Source: Thiomicrospira sp. UBA5634 | Lineage (GTDB): Bacteria > Pseudomonadota > Gammaproteobacteria > Thiomicrospirales > Thiomicrospiraceae | Assembly: GCA_002421475.1 (NCBI GenBank) | Contig: DIJW01000132.1 | Coordinates: 1 to 8,117, forward strand | Direction: 5' to 3' | Length of the DNA stretch: 8,117 bases | Shown: in pieces, positions 1 to 7,722 of the stretch | Layout of the letters: each line of letters starts with the position of its first letter | Numbering within the stretch: position 1 is the stretch's first letter | Notes under the pieces: model-generated | What the model saw: the letters and a program-made list of their open reading frames with translations, nothing else | Told to the model about the DNA's origin: nothing | The model's database searches: none | Translations under genes and position numbers: made by a program

Positions 1-857
1 TGCAGATGACGGCCAAACATGGCTTACCGTTAGGCGTGACGGCATCTCCGTTTATGGTGATAGGTTACGGTAAATTGGGCGGTATTGAATTAGGTTACGG
101 CTCGGACTTGGATATCGTGTTTATTTACGACCAAGTGCAGCCGGATGACATGACCCAGCCGAGCCACGAAAAACAGCGCGCAGTTGATCATGCCACCTTC
201 TTTACCCGCATGGGGCAAAAAATGATTTCGGTGCTGACTACGCTTATGCCGGCCGGTACCTTGTATGAAATTGATACCCGTTTGCGTCCAAATGGTGCCA
301 GCGGATTGATGGTGTCCTCTTGGACAAGTTTTGAGCAATATCAACGCGAAAAAGCTTGGAACTGGGAGCATCAGGCATTTATTAGAACGCGTGCCATTGT
401 CGGTCAACCACAGGTTAAGCAACATTTTGAAGATTTCCGTCGCGCATTTTTAGCCGAAACGCGCGATGGTAATAAAGTAAAAACGGATGTGGTCGAAATG
501 CGCCAAAAAATGCGTCAAGCGTTGGATAAGTCGAATGCAAATGAATTTGACCTAAAACACGGCGTGGGCGGCATTGTCGATATCGAATTTATGGTGCAGT
601 ATTTAGTGTTGGCTTTTGCGCATCAACAACCAGGCCTGGCGGTTTGGTCGGACAATATGCGGATTTTAGATGCGCTTAAAGATAGTGGTTTATTGGCAGG
701 TGAAGCGATTACCCAGTTGCAAGACCATTATCGCGCTTATCGCACCGCCTATCATCGGTTAGCGTTACAAAAACAAAAAACCAGTGTGGATGCAAAACAG
801 TTTGTCACTGAACGTGCTGATGTAGCGCGAATTTGGCAGAATTTGATGGGCGATTAG
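1..857 (+). CDS. glnE: Glutamate-ammonia-ligase adenylyltransferase, C-terminal part (5' end outside window)
   Basis: This is the bifunctional enzyme that adenylylates and de-adenylylates glutamine synthetase in the cytoplasm in response to PII and glutamine. Only the last ~284 residues are present. The frame is open to the left edge, so the ATG at nt 6 is internal. Numbering from that Met, the nucleotidyltransferase motif is G20-YGKLGG followed by S33-DLD, then DTRLRPNGASG from D90 and GGIVDIEF at 188-195. These match the C-terminal adenylylating half of GlnE (about 950 residues in E. coli) rather than the N-terminal de-adenylylating half. The tail with WSDN and an HRLALQ-like segment matches the helical end of the family. 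The acidic residues expected to bind metal (D34, D36, D90) are present. The TAG stop overlaps the stop of the convergent DUF4105 gene. One copy of the CCAGGCCTGG palindrome lies in codons for Pro-Gly-Leu. The identification is secure. Confidence 0.96.
   Translation, partial: QMTAKHGLPLGVTASPFMVIGYGKLGGIELGYGSDLDIVFIYDQVQPDDMTQPSHEKQRAVDHATFFTRMGQKMISVLTTLMPAGTLYEIDTRLRPNGASGLMVSSWTSFEQYQREKAWNWEHQAFIRTRAIVGQPQVKQHFEDFRRAFLAETRDGNKVKTDVVEMRQKMRQALDKSNANEFDLKHGVGGIVDIEFMVQYLVLAFAHQQPGLAVWSDNMRILDALKDSGLLAGEAITQLQDHYRAYRTAYHRLALQKQKTSVDAKQFVTERADVARIWQNLMGD
629..640. repeat. Dispersed palindrome copy 1 (in glnE)
   Basis: The sequence is ACCAGGCCTGGC. The inner 10 bp (630-639) are the perfect palindrome CCAGGCCTGG, and the outer base pair is mismatched compared with the other three copies. 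It is read as CCA GGC CTG G, encoding Pro-Gly-Leu in GlnE, between a conserved helix and the WSDN motif. Confidence 0.6.
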
Positions 858-2689
858 AAATAATAATAAACGTTCAGGTTGCTAGTGTGGCGCGGGGATT
901 CGTTGAGAATTTGCCGCGCTTCATGGTTTAGATTAACCGCCCACTTCTGATTAAACTGATAGGTTGCAAAAACATTCGCCTGTTTTTCTGTTGCTAGCGT
1001 TTGATCAAACCAAGTGGATGTCAGTTGGATGCCCAACTTCAGTTGCTGGTAATGACTCATAACGCCAGCCTCAACTGCTGCGCTGTAATGCCATTCATCT
1101 CGATAAAAAGCGGCCGGTGCAAGTAATACAAAACCATAGTGTTTTTCCGAACCTAACGTGAGGCCTGCGCCAGTTTTAATAAAGCTGTAAAGTGCATCAT
1201 CTTGTAAACGTTTCGCACCAAGCTGAACTTGCCACGATATCGGTTTGTGCAAGCTATCTTGGATGGCATAAGAGCGAATATCCACCAGCATTAAACTATC
1301 AATTTCCGTTTTATCTTCATTGCTGGCTAATTGCACGTCAAAAAAACTGATATAAGCACCGGCCAAGTAGCCATAGTCGTGGTCATCAATCGCATGATAA
1401 GCGGGTTTAAATCCAATTAGCATTTGATCGTTTTTATTGGTTGTATTGTTATGTCGCCAACCTAAATTTAGTCGGCTGGATAAATGTCCGTTTTTGGGTG
1501 ATGCCGGCGGCGGAATATCAACATACAGCGGGTTACCTAATTGGCTTCGCGCACGTAAAAGACTAAGCAGGGTTTTGCTATATTCTGCTTGTTCAATTTT
1601 GCCCTGACTGCGTTGGTGTTTGAGTTGAGTGGCACTGATTTCTAATGCACTGGTTTGTTCAATAAGAGGGGTGTCCTGCAAACTGGCGAGGTCATAACGG
1701 CCATTTTTTATAAACGCCCAAGCATTATCGTGCTGCAGATTTTCAGCCAACTTGAGCATGCGTTTACGATTAGACGGACGATAAACTTCGTCGGCAATAA
1801 AACCCGCCTGTTCGATTGCTCTGACGGTATCAATCGGAATGGCATTGAGGTTAAATTGCGAGGTTAAATCGGTTCCGGGGCGAGCAATCTGTAATAACCA
1901 AAGCAAGTTATAAGAACAGTTTTCATCGAAGAAAAAATAATCGGCGTAAAAATGGCGAATTTCAAAAATATGCCGATTTAAACGTGCCAATTCATCGGCC
2001 GTTAAATTAAGACGATATTCCCAGATGTCGCGTTGTTCAAGATCACTGTATTCTTGCACTTTTTTGGCATAGGGTAAAATCGAATAACGACCTTCATATC
2101 CGCCAAAAATCCCTCTGTAGGCGTAGATCAAGCCATTTGTTTCTTGGGTTTGGGCGGCGTAATTGACCGCATAAGCGGTTAAAGGCGTTTGCTGACGTGA
2201 ATCTATACGCAAAAAAGTATGGCCAAACGCCGAAGCGGGCGAGTTGATATGCGCGGAGGCTAAAATAAGGGTAATGGAATCGGCATCTAAATGGGTGATT
2301 TCCTGTTGTAACGCTTGACAGCTCGGGAGCCTAATTTGTTGTTCAATTTCGGGTAGTTGGCTGACAAGCCAGCTTGAGCGCGAATGATATTTGCAATAAA
2401 CGCTTTGTTCGTCATCCGTTTGGTCATTAAGTAATGCGGTTAGTGATGCATGCAATTCAGCTTGGGAGTTCGTTTTTCCATTTTTGGCAAAGAAAAATGC
2501 CGGATCATCTATTTCACTGCGGCCATTTTTGAAATGTAAAAGGTTTAACCATTCGTTGCTGGTCGCTAATTGGCGTTGGTCTGCAATTTGAATGAGGTCG
2601 GAAGGATTAGCAAAAACTGAGGCGGAGTAGCATGTCAGGCAAAAGACTAAAAATGGTGAAAGCCAAGTTTTAAACGTTTTGCCTGACAA
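854..2689 (-). CDS. Exported DUF4105 (Lnb N-terminal periplasmic-like) protein with C-terminal barrel-like region
   Basis: This is a 611-residue protein of unproven function. Residues 1-27 form a signal peptide with Lys4 and Lys7, a hydrophobic core and probable cleavage after VFA27. Residues ~140-270 carry the DUF4105 hallmarks: ASAHINSPASAFGH with H157, then AVNYAA, YRGIFGGYEGRY, and DENCSYNLLWLL with C258. The His-before-Cys order suggests a permuted papain/NlpC-like hydrolase site, which is an inference. Residues ~400-611 are rich in alternating aromatic and polar strands and end in VYYYF with a terminal Phe, as outer-membrane barrels do. So it is probably a periplasmic domain anchored to an outer-membrane barrel. 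The start is TTG, chosen because it gives a complete signal peptide. An in-frame TAG lies four codons upstream and no nearer ATG is in frame. No Shine-Dalgarno is visible, and the preceding DUF3015 stop ends 5 bases earlier, which suggests translational coupling. Its own stop overlaps the glnE stop. Confidence 0.88.
   Translation of the reverse strand: MSGKTFKTWLSPFLVFCLTCYSASVFANPSDLIQIADQRQLATSNEWLNLLHFKNGRSEIDDPAFFFAKNGKTNSQAELHASLTALLNDQTDDEQSVYCKYHSRSSWLVSQLPEIEQQIRLPSCQALQQEITHLDADSITLILASAHINSPASAFGHTFLRIDSRQQTPLTAYAVNYAAQTQETNGLIYAYRGIFGGYEGRYSILPYAKKVQEYSDLEQRDIWEYRLNLTADELARLNRHIFEIRHFYADYFFFDENCSYNLLWLLQIARPGTDLTSQFNLNAIPIDTVRAIEQAGFIADEVYRPSNRKRMLKLAENLQHDNAWAFIKNGRYDLASLQDTPLIEQTSALEISATQLKHQRSQGKIEQAEYSKTLLSLLRARSQLGNPLYVDIPPPASPKNGHLSSRLNLGWRHNNTTNKNDQMLIGFKPAYHAIDDHDYGYLAGAYISFFDVQLASNEDKTEIDSLMLVDIRSYAIQDSLHKPISWQVQLGAKRLQDDALYSFIKTGAGLTLGSEKHYGFVLLAPAAFYRDEWHYSAAVEAGVMSHYQQLKLGIQLTSTWFDQTLATEKQANVFATYQFNQKWAVNLNHEARQILNESPRHTSNLNVYYYF
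2633..2688 (-). repeat. Perfect 12-bp inverted repeat over the DUF4105 start codon
   Basis: The arms TGTCAGGCAAAA (2633-2644) and TTTTGCCTGACA (2677-2688) are perfectly complementary, with a 32-nt loop. In the minus-strand mRNA the 5' arm includes the last two bases of the TTG start codon and the next codons of the DUF4105 gene, and the whole structure lies within its signal-peptide codons. No U-tract follows the second arm, so it does not look like an intrinsic terminator. It could hide the start codon, or protect the 3' end of the upstream DUF3015 message. Both roles are inferred. Confidence 0.65.
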
Positions 2690-2694
2690 TTTAA

Positions 2695-3138
2695 TTAACT
2701 AATAACAGTAAGAATGTTATCAATTACGTTTGCTGAGCTAACATTCTCAGCAGTGAAGATTTGATCAAAGTTAGCTTGCAACTTAGCTGCAAAAGCCGCT
2801 TTATCTTCAACTTCCATCATAACGGCAAGTGTTTCAATCACTTCACCTTGACCGTTAGCGATATCAGTAGCCAAGCTATCCATATTGCTTGCTACAAAAG
2901 TGTTAACGTGCTCGTTTGATACAAACTTAGCCGGTTTATCACAACCTAAAGTACCTGAAGTAATACCAAAAGTTTGGTTACCAGAAATACCGTTGGTTGT
3001 AGCAGCTAATACTTGCATTACTACAGAGCTTTGATCTTGGATAACCATGCTACCCAAACCGCAACCTGTATTTGAGTTTTGCGCTAATACGCCAGTTGAA
3101 GCAAGCGTTAATGCAGAAGCTAACATTAGTTTTTTCAT
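2695..3138 (-). CDS. Small secreted DUF3015-family protein
   Basis: This is a 147-residue exported protein of unknown function. The signal peptide MKKLMLASALTLASTGVLA is followed by a probable cut after A19. The mature part has the family pattern TGCGLG (C26), then NQTFGITSGTLGC (C66). The two cysteines probably form a disulfide in the periplasm. The C-terminal half is helical and acidic, with no membrane segment. The ATG start has a good Shine-Dalgarno TGAGGA (3145-3150) six bases upstream. Codon choice differs from the neighbours: Gly is almost always GGT, Asn mostly AAC, and Ala and Thr favour GCT and ACT. That is typical of a highly expressed gene. It is the first gene of an apparent operon with the DUF4105 gene, whose start lies 5 bp beyond this stop. 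Family membership is confident; the role is not known to me. Confidence 0.88.
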   Translation of the reverse strand: MKKLMLASALTLASTGVLAQNSNTGCGLGSMVIQDQSSVVMQVLAATTNGISGNQTFGITSGTLGCDKPAKFVSNEHVNTFVASNMDSLATDIANGQGEVIETLAVMMEVEDKAAFAAKLQANFDQIFTAENVSSANVIDNILTVIS

Positions 3139-3165
3139 AATATATCCTCACTGAGACATTAATGT

Positions 3166-3181
3166 GTATTCAATTGAATAC
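3166..3181. promoter_or_regulatory. 16-bp perfect palindrome in the DUF3015 leader
   Basis: GTATTCAATTGAATAC is a perfect 16-bp palindrome ending 27 bp before the DUF3015 start codon. It lies just downstream of the proposed -10 box, so it falls at or immediately after the predicted transcription start. It could be an operator for a dimeric repressor. It could also form a 5' RNA hairpin (6-bp stem, AAUU loop) that stabilises the message. Confidence 0.45.
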
Positions 3182-3188
3182 GTTTTAA

Positions 3189-3217
3189 AGTCTAACCAAG
3201 TTAAATTTAATCGGCAA
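3189..3217 (-). promoter_or_regulatory. Candidate sigma-70 promoter for the DUF3015-DUF4105 operon
   Basis: On the minus strand the -35 candidate is TTGCCG (3212-3217), then a 17-bp spacer, then the -10 candidate TAGACT (3189-3194). Each matches consensus at 4 of 6 positions, and a TG lies just upstream of the -10. The predicted start near 3182 leaves a ~44-nt leader. The surrounding DNA is AT-rich. The boxes are individually weak, so the exact location is tentative. Confidence 0.35.
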
Positions 3218-3238
3218 TAAAATTACGTAAATATTAAT

Positions 3239-3268
3239 AAAAATGTCACAGCTAGGCCGATTTTGTGA
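3239..3268 (-). terminator. Weak candidate terminator after the chemotaxis receptor gene
   Basis: On the minus strand, about 27 bases after the receptor stop codon, TCACA (3264-3268) pairs with TGTGA (3246-3250) across a 13-nt loop, and TTTTT follows after CA. The stem is only 5 bp and not GC-rich, so this is a tentative call. No better candidate lies between the receptor gene and the DUF3015 gene. Confidence 0.28.
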
Positions 3269-3295
3269 ACTAAAAAGTCAAATAGTGCAATAAAG

Positions 3296-5803
3296 TTAAG
3301 CGACTTGGCGTTTATGTGGCAATGCAAGCAGTTTGAAACCGCTGACTTTGTGCTCTAACCCCAGCACCTCTTCAATAATATTGGTAGAGGTGGTGGCGAT
3401 TTGTTCTACCAAGGCAGCATTTTGTTGAGTCGATTCGTCAATTTCACCCAGCGCTTCCGTGACTTGTTGAATACCGTGACTTTGCAGTTCAAGCGCCTGA
3501 TTCATTTTCACAATCATGGCGGCGATATTTTCGATTGAGTCGGTGTTGAGTTCAAACACTTGCTGAGTTTGTTGGCTTAATTGCATGCCTAAATTGATGC
3601 GTTCGACATTGGTATTGGTCACTTCGCGAATTTGGCGCGCAGCTTCAGCCGAACGTTGTGCCAGATTACGCACTTCGGTGGCGACCACGGCAAAACCACG
3701 GCCGGCATCACCGGCTCGCGCCGCTTCTACCGAAGCATTGAGTGCGAGCAGGTTGGTTTGAAACGCGATACTGTCAATTAAGCCGGTTATTTGTGAGATC
3801 TGTTGGCTAGCTTCATTAATGCCTTGCATCGCACTAACCATCTGTTCGACAATTGCCATGCCTGAAGCCGAGTCGCGTTGTACGGTTTCAGTTTTGACGC
3901 TGACTTGGTTCGCTTCAAATAAAGTGTCGCGCACACTGGTCATCATTTGTCCCATGTGGCTGGTGGTTTGTTGGATTGCACCGGCTTGTTTTTGTACGCG
4001 ATTATTTAAGTCTTGATTGCCGCTGGATATTTCTTTAATGCCATGCACTGCATGTTCGGTAGCATGTTTAACATCTTGTAACATGGTGCTGACGCTATGT
4101 GCCATATTGCCCATGTGCATATTCAGCTCTTGCAGTTTACCTTCAAACTCATGCGTATTTTGGTGTGAGAAGTCGCCTTGGCTATAGGCTTTTAGCGCGA
4201 CCGCTTTGCTGTTGATGGCGCTTTCTAATCGTTCTAACGATTCGTTTAAATAACGTTTTAAATTATGTAAATCACCCGGCATCGTCAAACTAACTCGCTG
4301 ACCAAAATCACCGGCACGCATCGCGTGGGTGACATGGCGAATATCGTTTATCGCCGCTTTTTGCACGGCTAATGCATTGGTCATGGCATTTAATACCTCT
4401 AAAAATTGCCCTGAATGTGCGTGCAGTTCAATTTCAAACGATAAATTGCCTTGTTCTAACGCATGACTGAGTTGTGCGATCTCGTTAAAGGTGGTGTTTA
4501 CGGATTGTAAACTGTTATTCATTGCCTGACTTAAACGCGCCAGATCGCCTTGGTATTCAGCGCTCATGCGCTGCGAAGTATCGCCTTGAGCCAGTGCTTC
4601 ACTCACCATTTTGACCTCATTTAAAGCACATGCTACGGTTTTGAGTAATTGGTGTTGTGCGTGACTCATTTCACTGAGTTCATTACGCCCGGTTAAAACA
4701 GTCCAATGACTAAACTCTCCGCTGGAAGCGACTTGTAAAACCTGATCGCGCATACGATTAAGCGGTTGCACAATCGAGCGGGTAATACTGAGGTTAATTA
4801 ACAACAACACTAAAGCGGCAATCGCGCCCCAAATCAGTAACTGGCTGGCTTGCGCATCGCTATTGGTTTGCAGATGTTGTAAGGATTGCAAACTATTATT
4901 TTGTAAATCGGACATTAATGCCAGCAAGGTCATATTGCCGGTTTCCGACAATTTCGCCAGACTTTGATTGTTTTGTGCAGCGGTGGTAATGAAATCGCGT
5001 AAATCCCCAAAGGCATCAAAATAATCACTGTGACTGCGGCTGACGTTTTCGGCTAACTCGCGGTTAAAAAAATCACCGGAAAACGCTTCTTCAAGGCTTT
5101 TACTCAGGCCTAAAGCGCTAAACCCAAGGCCGGTTTGATCAAACGCATCTTTTAAACTTGGATCGTTTTTGGCAATCATTTTGGCGGCAAGTAGTTGAGA
5201 GATTTCTAAGCGTTGTTTTAAATCCCGGCTGGCATCCACCAGGCCTGGTTGGCCTTTAATTAAAGGCTGAAGCGCATCCAAATTTTCTACTAAACTTTTG
5301 GCGCTGCGCTCCAGACCAAAATCAATCGTGGTGCTTAAACGGTTTTTTAAGTACACATTCGAGTTGGTCGATTTTTTTAAGTTCATCAATACATTGTCGA
5401 TAGAGAGTAATTCGTGCAGTAATGCGGCTTGATGTCCTTCCGGCTCCGCGCTGAATTGTAAAAATCCGGCTTGATCATGTTCGACTTGCGCGCCGAGAGA
5501 GACCAGCAAGTCTTGCAATGCTTTAATTTGTTGATCAATCCGTTGGTTAAACAACTCACCTTCTTTTTTGTCTAATGTCAGAACATAGTTATTGGATATT
5601 TGCAGGGTGGTAATAAAATCTTTATGAAACGCAGCAATATTGCGAGTGATTTGGGTTTCTTGTGTCACTAAAGCATCGGCTTGATTGGCAGAAAACTGCA
5701 TTGAACTCCAGCCTTGTAACGTCACAAAACCGACAAACGCCAGCGCAATGATTAAGTTCAGCCATAGGCGAGTGCCAATATTTAAACGGTTGATAATGGT
5801 CAT
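3296..5803 (-). CDS. Methyl-accepting chemotaxis protein with five tandem HAMP-type modules
   Basis: This is an 835-residue inner-membrane chemoreceptor that would control CheA through CheW. TM1 is at ~14-32, followed by a ~288-residue, mostly helical periplasmic sensor region without an obvious Cache motif; its length would suit a helical bimodular domain (inference). TM2 is at ~321-341. A canonical HAMP follows (~342-392), then four related modules. A Gly-Asp/Asn/Glu signature recurs at 362, 407, 452, 498 and 543, a spacing of 45-46 residues. The signalling hairpin has its tip at ~677-704 ([20 protein letters not shown], then RAGDAGRGF), followed by [17 protein letters not shown]. There is no C-terminal CheR-binding pentapeptide; the protein ends HKRQVA. 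The ATG is preceded by GAGAGG (5810-5815), 6 bases upstream. The EAL-CBS-GGDEF gene lies 25 bp upstream, so the two are probably co-transcribed. The ligand cannot be named. Confidence 0.95.
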   Translation of the reverse strand: MTIINRLNIGTRLWLNLIIALAFVGFVTLQGWSSMQFSANQADALVTQETQITRNIAAFHKDFITTLQISNNYVLTLDKKEGELFNQRIDQQIKALQDLLVSLGAQVEHDQAGFLQFSAEPEGHQAALLHELLSIDNVLMNLKKSTNSNVYLKNRLSTTIDFGLERSAKSLVENLDALQPLIKGQPGLVDASRDLKQRLEISQLLAAKMIAKNDPSLKDAFDQTGLGFSALGLSKSLEEAFSGDFFNRELAENVSRSHSDYFDAFGDLRDFITTAAQNNQSLAKLSETGNMTLLALMSDLQNNSLQSLQHLQTNSDAQASQLLIWGAIAALVLLLINLSITRSIVQPLNRMRDQVLQVASSGEFSHWTVLTGRNELSEMSHAQHQLLKTVACALNEVKMVSEALAQGDTSQRMSAEYQGDLARLSQAMNNSLQSVNTTFNEIAQLSHALEQGNLSFEIELHAHSGQFLEVLNAMTNALAVQKAAINDIRHVTHAMRAGDFGQRVSLTMPGDLHNLKRYLNESLERLESAINSKAVALKAYSQGDFSHQNTHEFEGKLQELNMHMGNMAHSVSTMLQDVKHATEHAVHGIKEISSGNQDLNNRVQKQAGAIQQTTSHMGQMMTSVRDTLFEANQVSVKTETVQRDSASGMAIVEQMVSAMQGINEASQQISQITGLIDSIAFQTNLLALNASVEAARAGDAGRGFAVVATEVRNLAQRSAEAARQIREVTNTNVERINLGMQLSQQTQQVFELNTDSIENIAAMIVKMNQALELQSHGIQQVTEALGEIDESTQQNAALVEQIATTSTNIIEEVLGLEHKVSGFKLLALPHKRQVA
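5238..5249. repeat. Dispersed palindrome copy 2 (in chemoreceptor gene)
   Basis: ACCAGGCCTGGT is a perfect 12-bp palindrome. On the minus strand it is read CCA GGC CTG G, encoding P186-G187-L188 in the sensor region of the receptor. The phase is the same as in copies 1 and 3. Confidence 0.65.
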
Positions 5804-5828
5804 TTAGAACCTCTCAGTAGGGCAAACA

Positions 5829-7667
5829 TTACACAGAAAATTCAGGTTTAACGGGATCATCCGCTTTGAGCACAACCCAGGTGTTGCCACCGGCGTGTTT
5901 GGCTTGCTTTTTGGCTTTGGTGGCCAAGCTGGCAAGTTTTTGCTGATGTTCCACCAGGCCTGGTGGCACCATTAAAACGCCAAGTGATAAACTCATAATG
6001 GGGAATTTTTTACTTTCGCCGTCACGATTGATGCCAATAATGCCGCCGCGTTGTAAGTCGTTTTCGTGGTAAAAACGGGGTATTTCAGCATTAAATGCAT
6101 CCAATAAGCGTTGACAGATAGCTTGATAGGCATCCGGCTCATTAGAAATCACCATAAAGTCATCGCCACCGATATGACCAATAAAATCACGTTCTGCGAG
6201 GGTGTTTTGCTGAATAATCCGTGAAATCATGCGAATAATGTCATCGCCTTGATCGTAGCTGTAAAAATCGTTGTAAGGTTTGAAGTGATCGGCGTCGATG
6301 TAAATGACGCTAAAACCGGCACGTTGTTGGATTAAGGTTTGCAGATGGCGTTGAATCGGCACATTCCCCGGCAAACCGGATAACGGATTGGCGTACTGTG
6401 CGTTTTTGATTTTCAGATCGGTAATTAAACGCAGTAAATCGAGAAACCGCCCGCAGCCGCGATAGTGGCCGTTTTCGGTCACAATAAAGGCATCGCCGCG
6501 ATGTGAGTGTTGGTGATCGGTAATCAAACGACTTAACATCTCAACCGGAGTATTAATATCGACCACAATCGGCTGATCATCCATCAGTTTGATAATCGGT
6601 TTACGTTGGTGCAATTCACGCCCAAAACGTTGTGCGAGGGTATCCATCAGTTCGCGTCGCCAAATCATGCCGAGCACTTTTTGGTTTTCTACCACCGGCA
6701 TAAAATCTTGCGTTTGATGTTGTAATAAACGTTGCGATACCCAATGTACCGGGGTATTGGGTTCAATTGACTCGGTGTCCAGTAATAAACCGCGTAACTC
6801 GTTGCTGGATTGGTTAGCGAGTGAAATTGGGTTAGGTTTGATCCAATCGTAATCCAGTTGTTCGCTGATGTCGGTTTGCGGGCGACGAAACAGATACCCT
6901 TGCACATAATCAATTTCGAGTGCTTCAACCACCCGCAAATCGGCTTCATTTTCGATGCCTTCGGCAATGAGTTGGGTGTTGAGTCCTTTCGCCAGTGTTT
7001 TGATGCTTTCTAAAAAGTGACGTTTGGCCGGGTCATCCGCAATGCCCAGCACAAAATGTTTGTCAATTTTGACAAAATCGGGTCGTAACTCTGACCACAA
7101 ACGCAGGCCGTTATAACCGCCGCCGAGATCATCCAGCGCCACTCGAAAACCCATTTGACGGTAATGGTTAATCGACTCGATAAATACATTAAAATCTTCT
7201 ACCGGTTGCAGTTCAGTAATTTCAATCACGACTTGATCAATCGGTACACCCAGTTCTTTTAAACAATCCAGCGTCATGCCGTTGCGATGACCGCGCGCCA
7301 TAATAGAGTTAACCGTGATGTTAACGAATAACAATTGCTTAGACTGTTGGCGTTGAAAACTGTCAATCGCAATAGTGCGTGCCAGCCAATCCATTTCAAA
7401 TAAACAGCCGTGTTCGTCAGCGACCTTAAATAGGTTTAACGGGCTATGCAAAGAACTATTGATCGGGCCGCGAATGAGCGCTTCATGGCCAAAAATAGAG
7501 CGGTTTTTTAAATCAACAATCGGTTGAAACAACGCTTTTAAATGACGTTGTTTAAAGATGTTAGCTAATTCAATACCTAAACGATTGGTGGCTAGTTTGC
7601 TAAGCATGACTTCAGCCAGCGCATCCATAGACATTTGTTCATATAAGTTTTGTATTGGTGGGCTCAT
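5829..7667 (-). CDS. EAL-CBS-GGDEF cyclic-di-GMP phosphodiesterase (GGDEF probably regulatory)
   Basis: This is a 612-residue cytoplasmic protein with no signal peptide or membrane segment. The N-terminal EAL domain (~35-270) keeps the residues expected for hydrolysis of c-di-GMP: E62-AL, N116, E149, D179-D180 (in DDLGGGYNGL), K200, E236 and Q256-GY. Residues ~293-415 resemble a pair of CBS domains, a likely nucleotide-sensing module. The C-terminal GGDEF domain (~425-600) has NPLSGLPGN, DADHFKPYND and the signature GGDDF (500-504) in place of GGDEF. The upstream inhibitory site lacks its Arg (AERD instead of RxxD). The domain order is the reverse of the common GGDEF-EAL layout. So phosphodiesterase activity is likely and cyclase activity doubtful. 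The ATG has only a weak Shine-Dalgarno, and Met12 or Met14 are possible alternative starts. The gene is the first of an operon with the chemoreceptor. Confidence 0.93.
   Translation of the reverse strand: MSPPIQNLYEQMSMDALAEVMLSKLATNRLGIELANIFKQRHLKALFQPIVDLKNRSIFGHEALIRGPINSSLHSPLNLFKVADEHGCLFEMDWLARTIAIDSFQRQQSKQLLFVNITVNSIMARGHRNGMTLDCLKELGVPIDQVVIEITELQPVEDFNVFIESINHYRQMGFRVALDDLGGGYNGLRLWSELRPDFVKIDKHFVLGIADDPAKRHFLESIKTLAKGLNTQLIAEGIENEADLRVVEALEIDYVQGYLFRRPQTDISEQLDYDWIKPNPISLANQSSNELRGLLLDTESIEPNTPVHWVSQRLLQHQTQDFMPVVENQKVLGMIWRRELMDTLAQRFGRELHQRKPIIKLMDDQPIVVDINTPVEMLSRLITDHQHSHRGDAFIVTENGHYRGCGRFLDLLRLITDLKIKNAQYANPLSGLPGNVPIQRHLQTLIQQRAGFSVIYIDADHFKPYNDFYSYDQGDDIIRMISRIIQQNTLAERDFIGHIGGDDFMVISNEPDAYQAICQRLLDAFNAEIPRFYHENDLQRGGIIGINRDGESKKFPIMSLSLGVLMVPPGLVEHQQKLASLATKAKKQAKHAGGNTWVVLKADDPVKPEFSV
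5953..5964. repeat. Dispersed palindrome copy 3 (in EAL-CBS-GGDEF gene)
   Basis: ACCAGGCCTGGT is a perfect 12-bp palindrome. On the minus strand it is read CCA GGC CTG G, encoding P569-G570-L571 in a loop late in the GGDEF domain. It lies 715 bp from copy 2. Confidence 0.65.
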
Positions 7668-7722
7668 TTTTTAGTACCGTTGTGCTGGAGCGATAAGATT
7701 ACTCAAACAACATGAAGGCTAG

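Noticed and set aside
90..425. Minus-strand open frame of 111 codons inside glnE
   Set aside because: It lies entirely opposite a strongly conserved glnE segment, and its product has no recognisable motif or ribosome binding site.
1655..1867. Plus-strand open frame of 70 codons inside the DUF4105 gene
   Set aside because: It is antisense to a conserved coding region and the protein looks random.
3223..3230. 8-bp palindrome TTACGTAA upstream of the DUF3015 promoter candidate
   Set aside because: It is too short and AT-rich to support as an operator from one occurrence.
3209..3262. 7-bp inverted repeat AATCGGC/GCCGATT with a 40-nt loop
   Set aside because: The arms are short and far apart in AT-rich DNA, and no U-tract follows. 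It is easily explained by chance.
3819..4016. Plus-strand open frame of 65 codons, rich in Cys, inside the chemoreceptor gene
   Set aside because: It is antisense to the helical signalling domain; the odd composition comes from the complement of that repeat-like coding pattern.
6689..6967. Same-strand, other-frame open frame of 92 codons inside the EAL-CBS-GGDEF gene
   Set aside because: It is an out-of-frame reading of a well-supported gene, with no recognisable family features.
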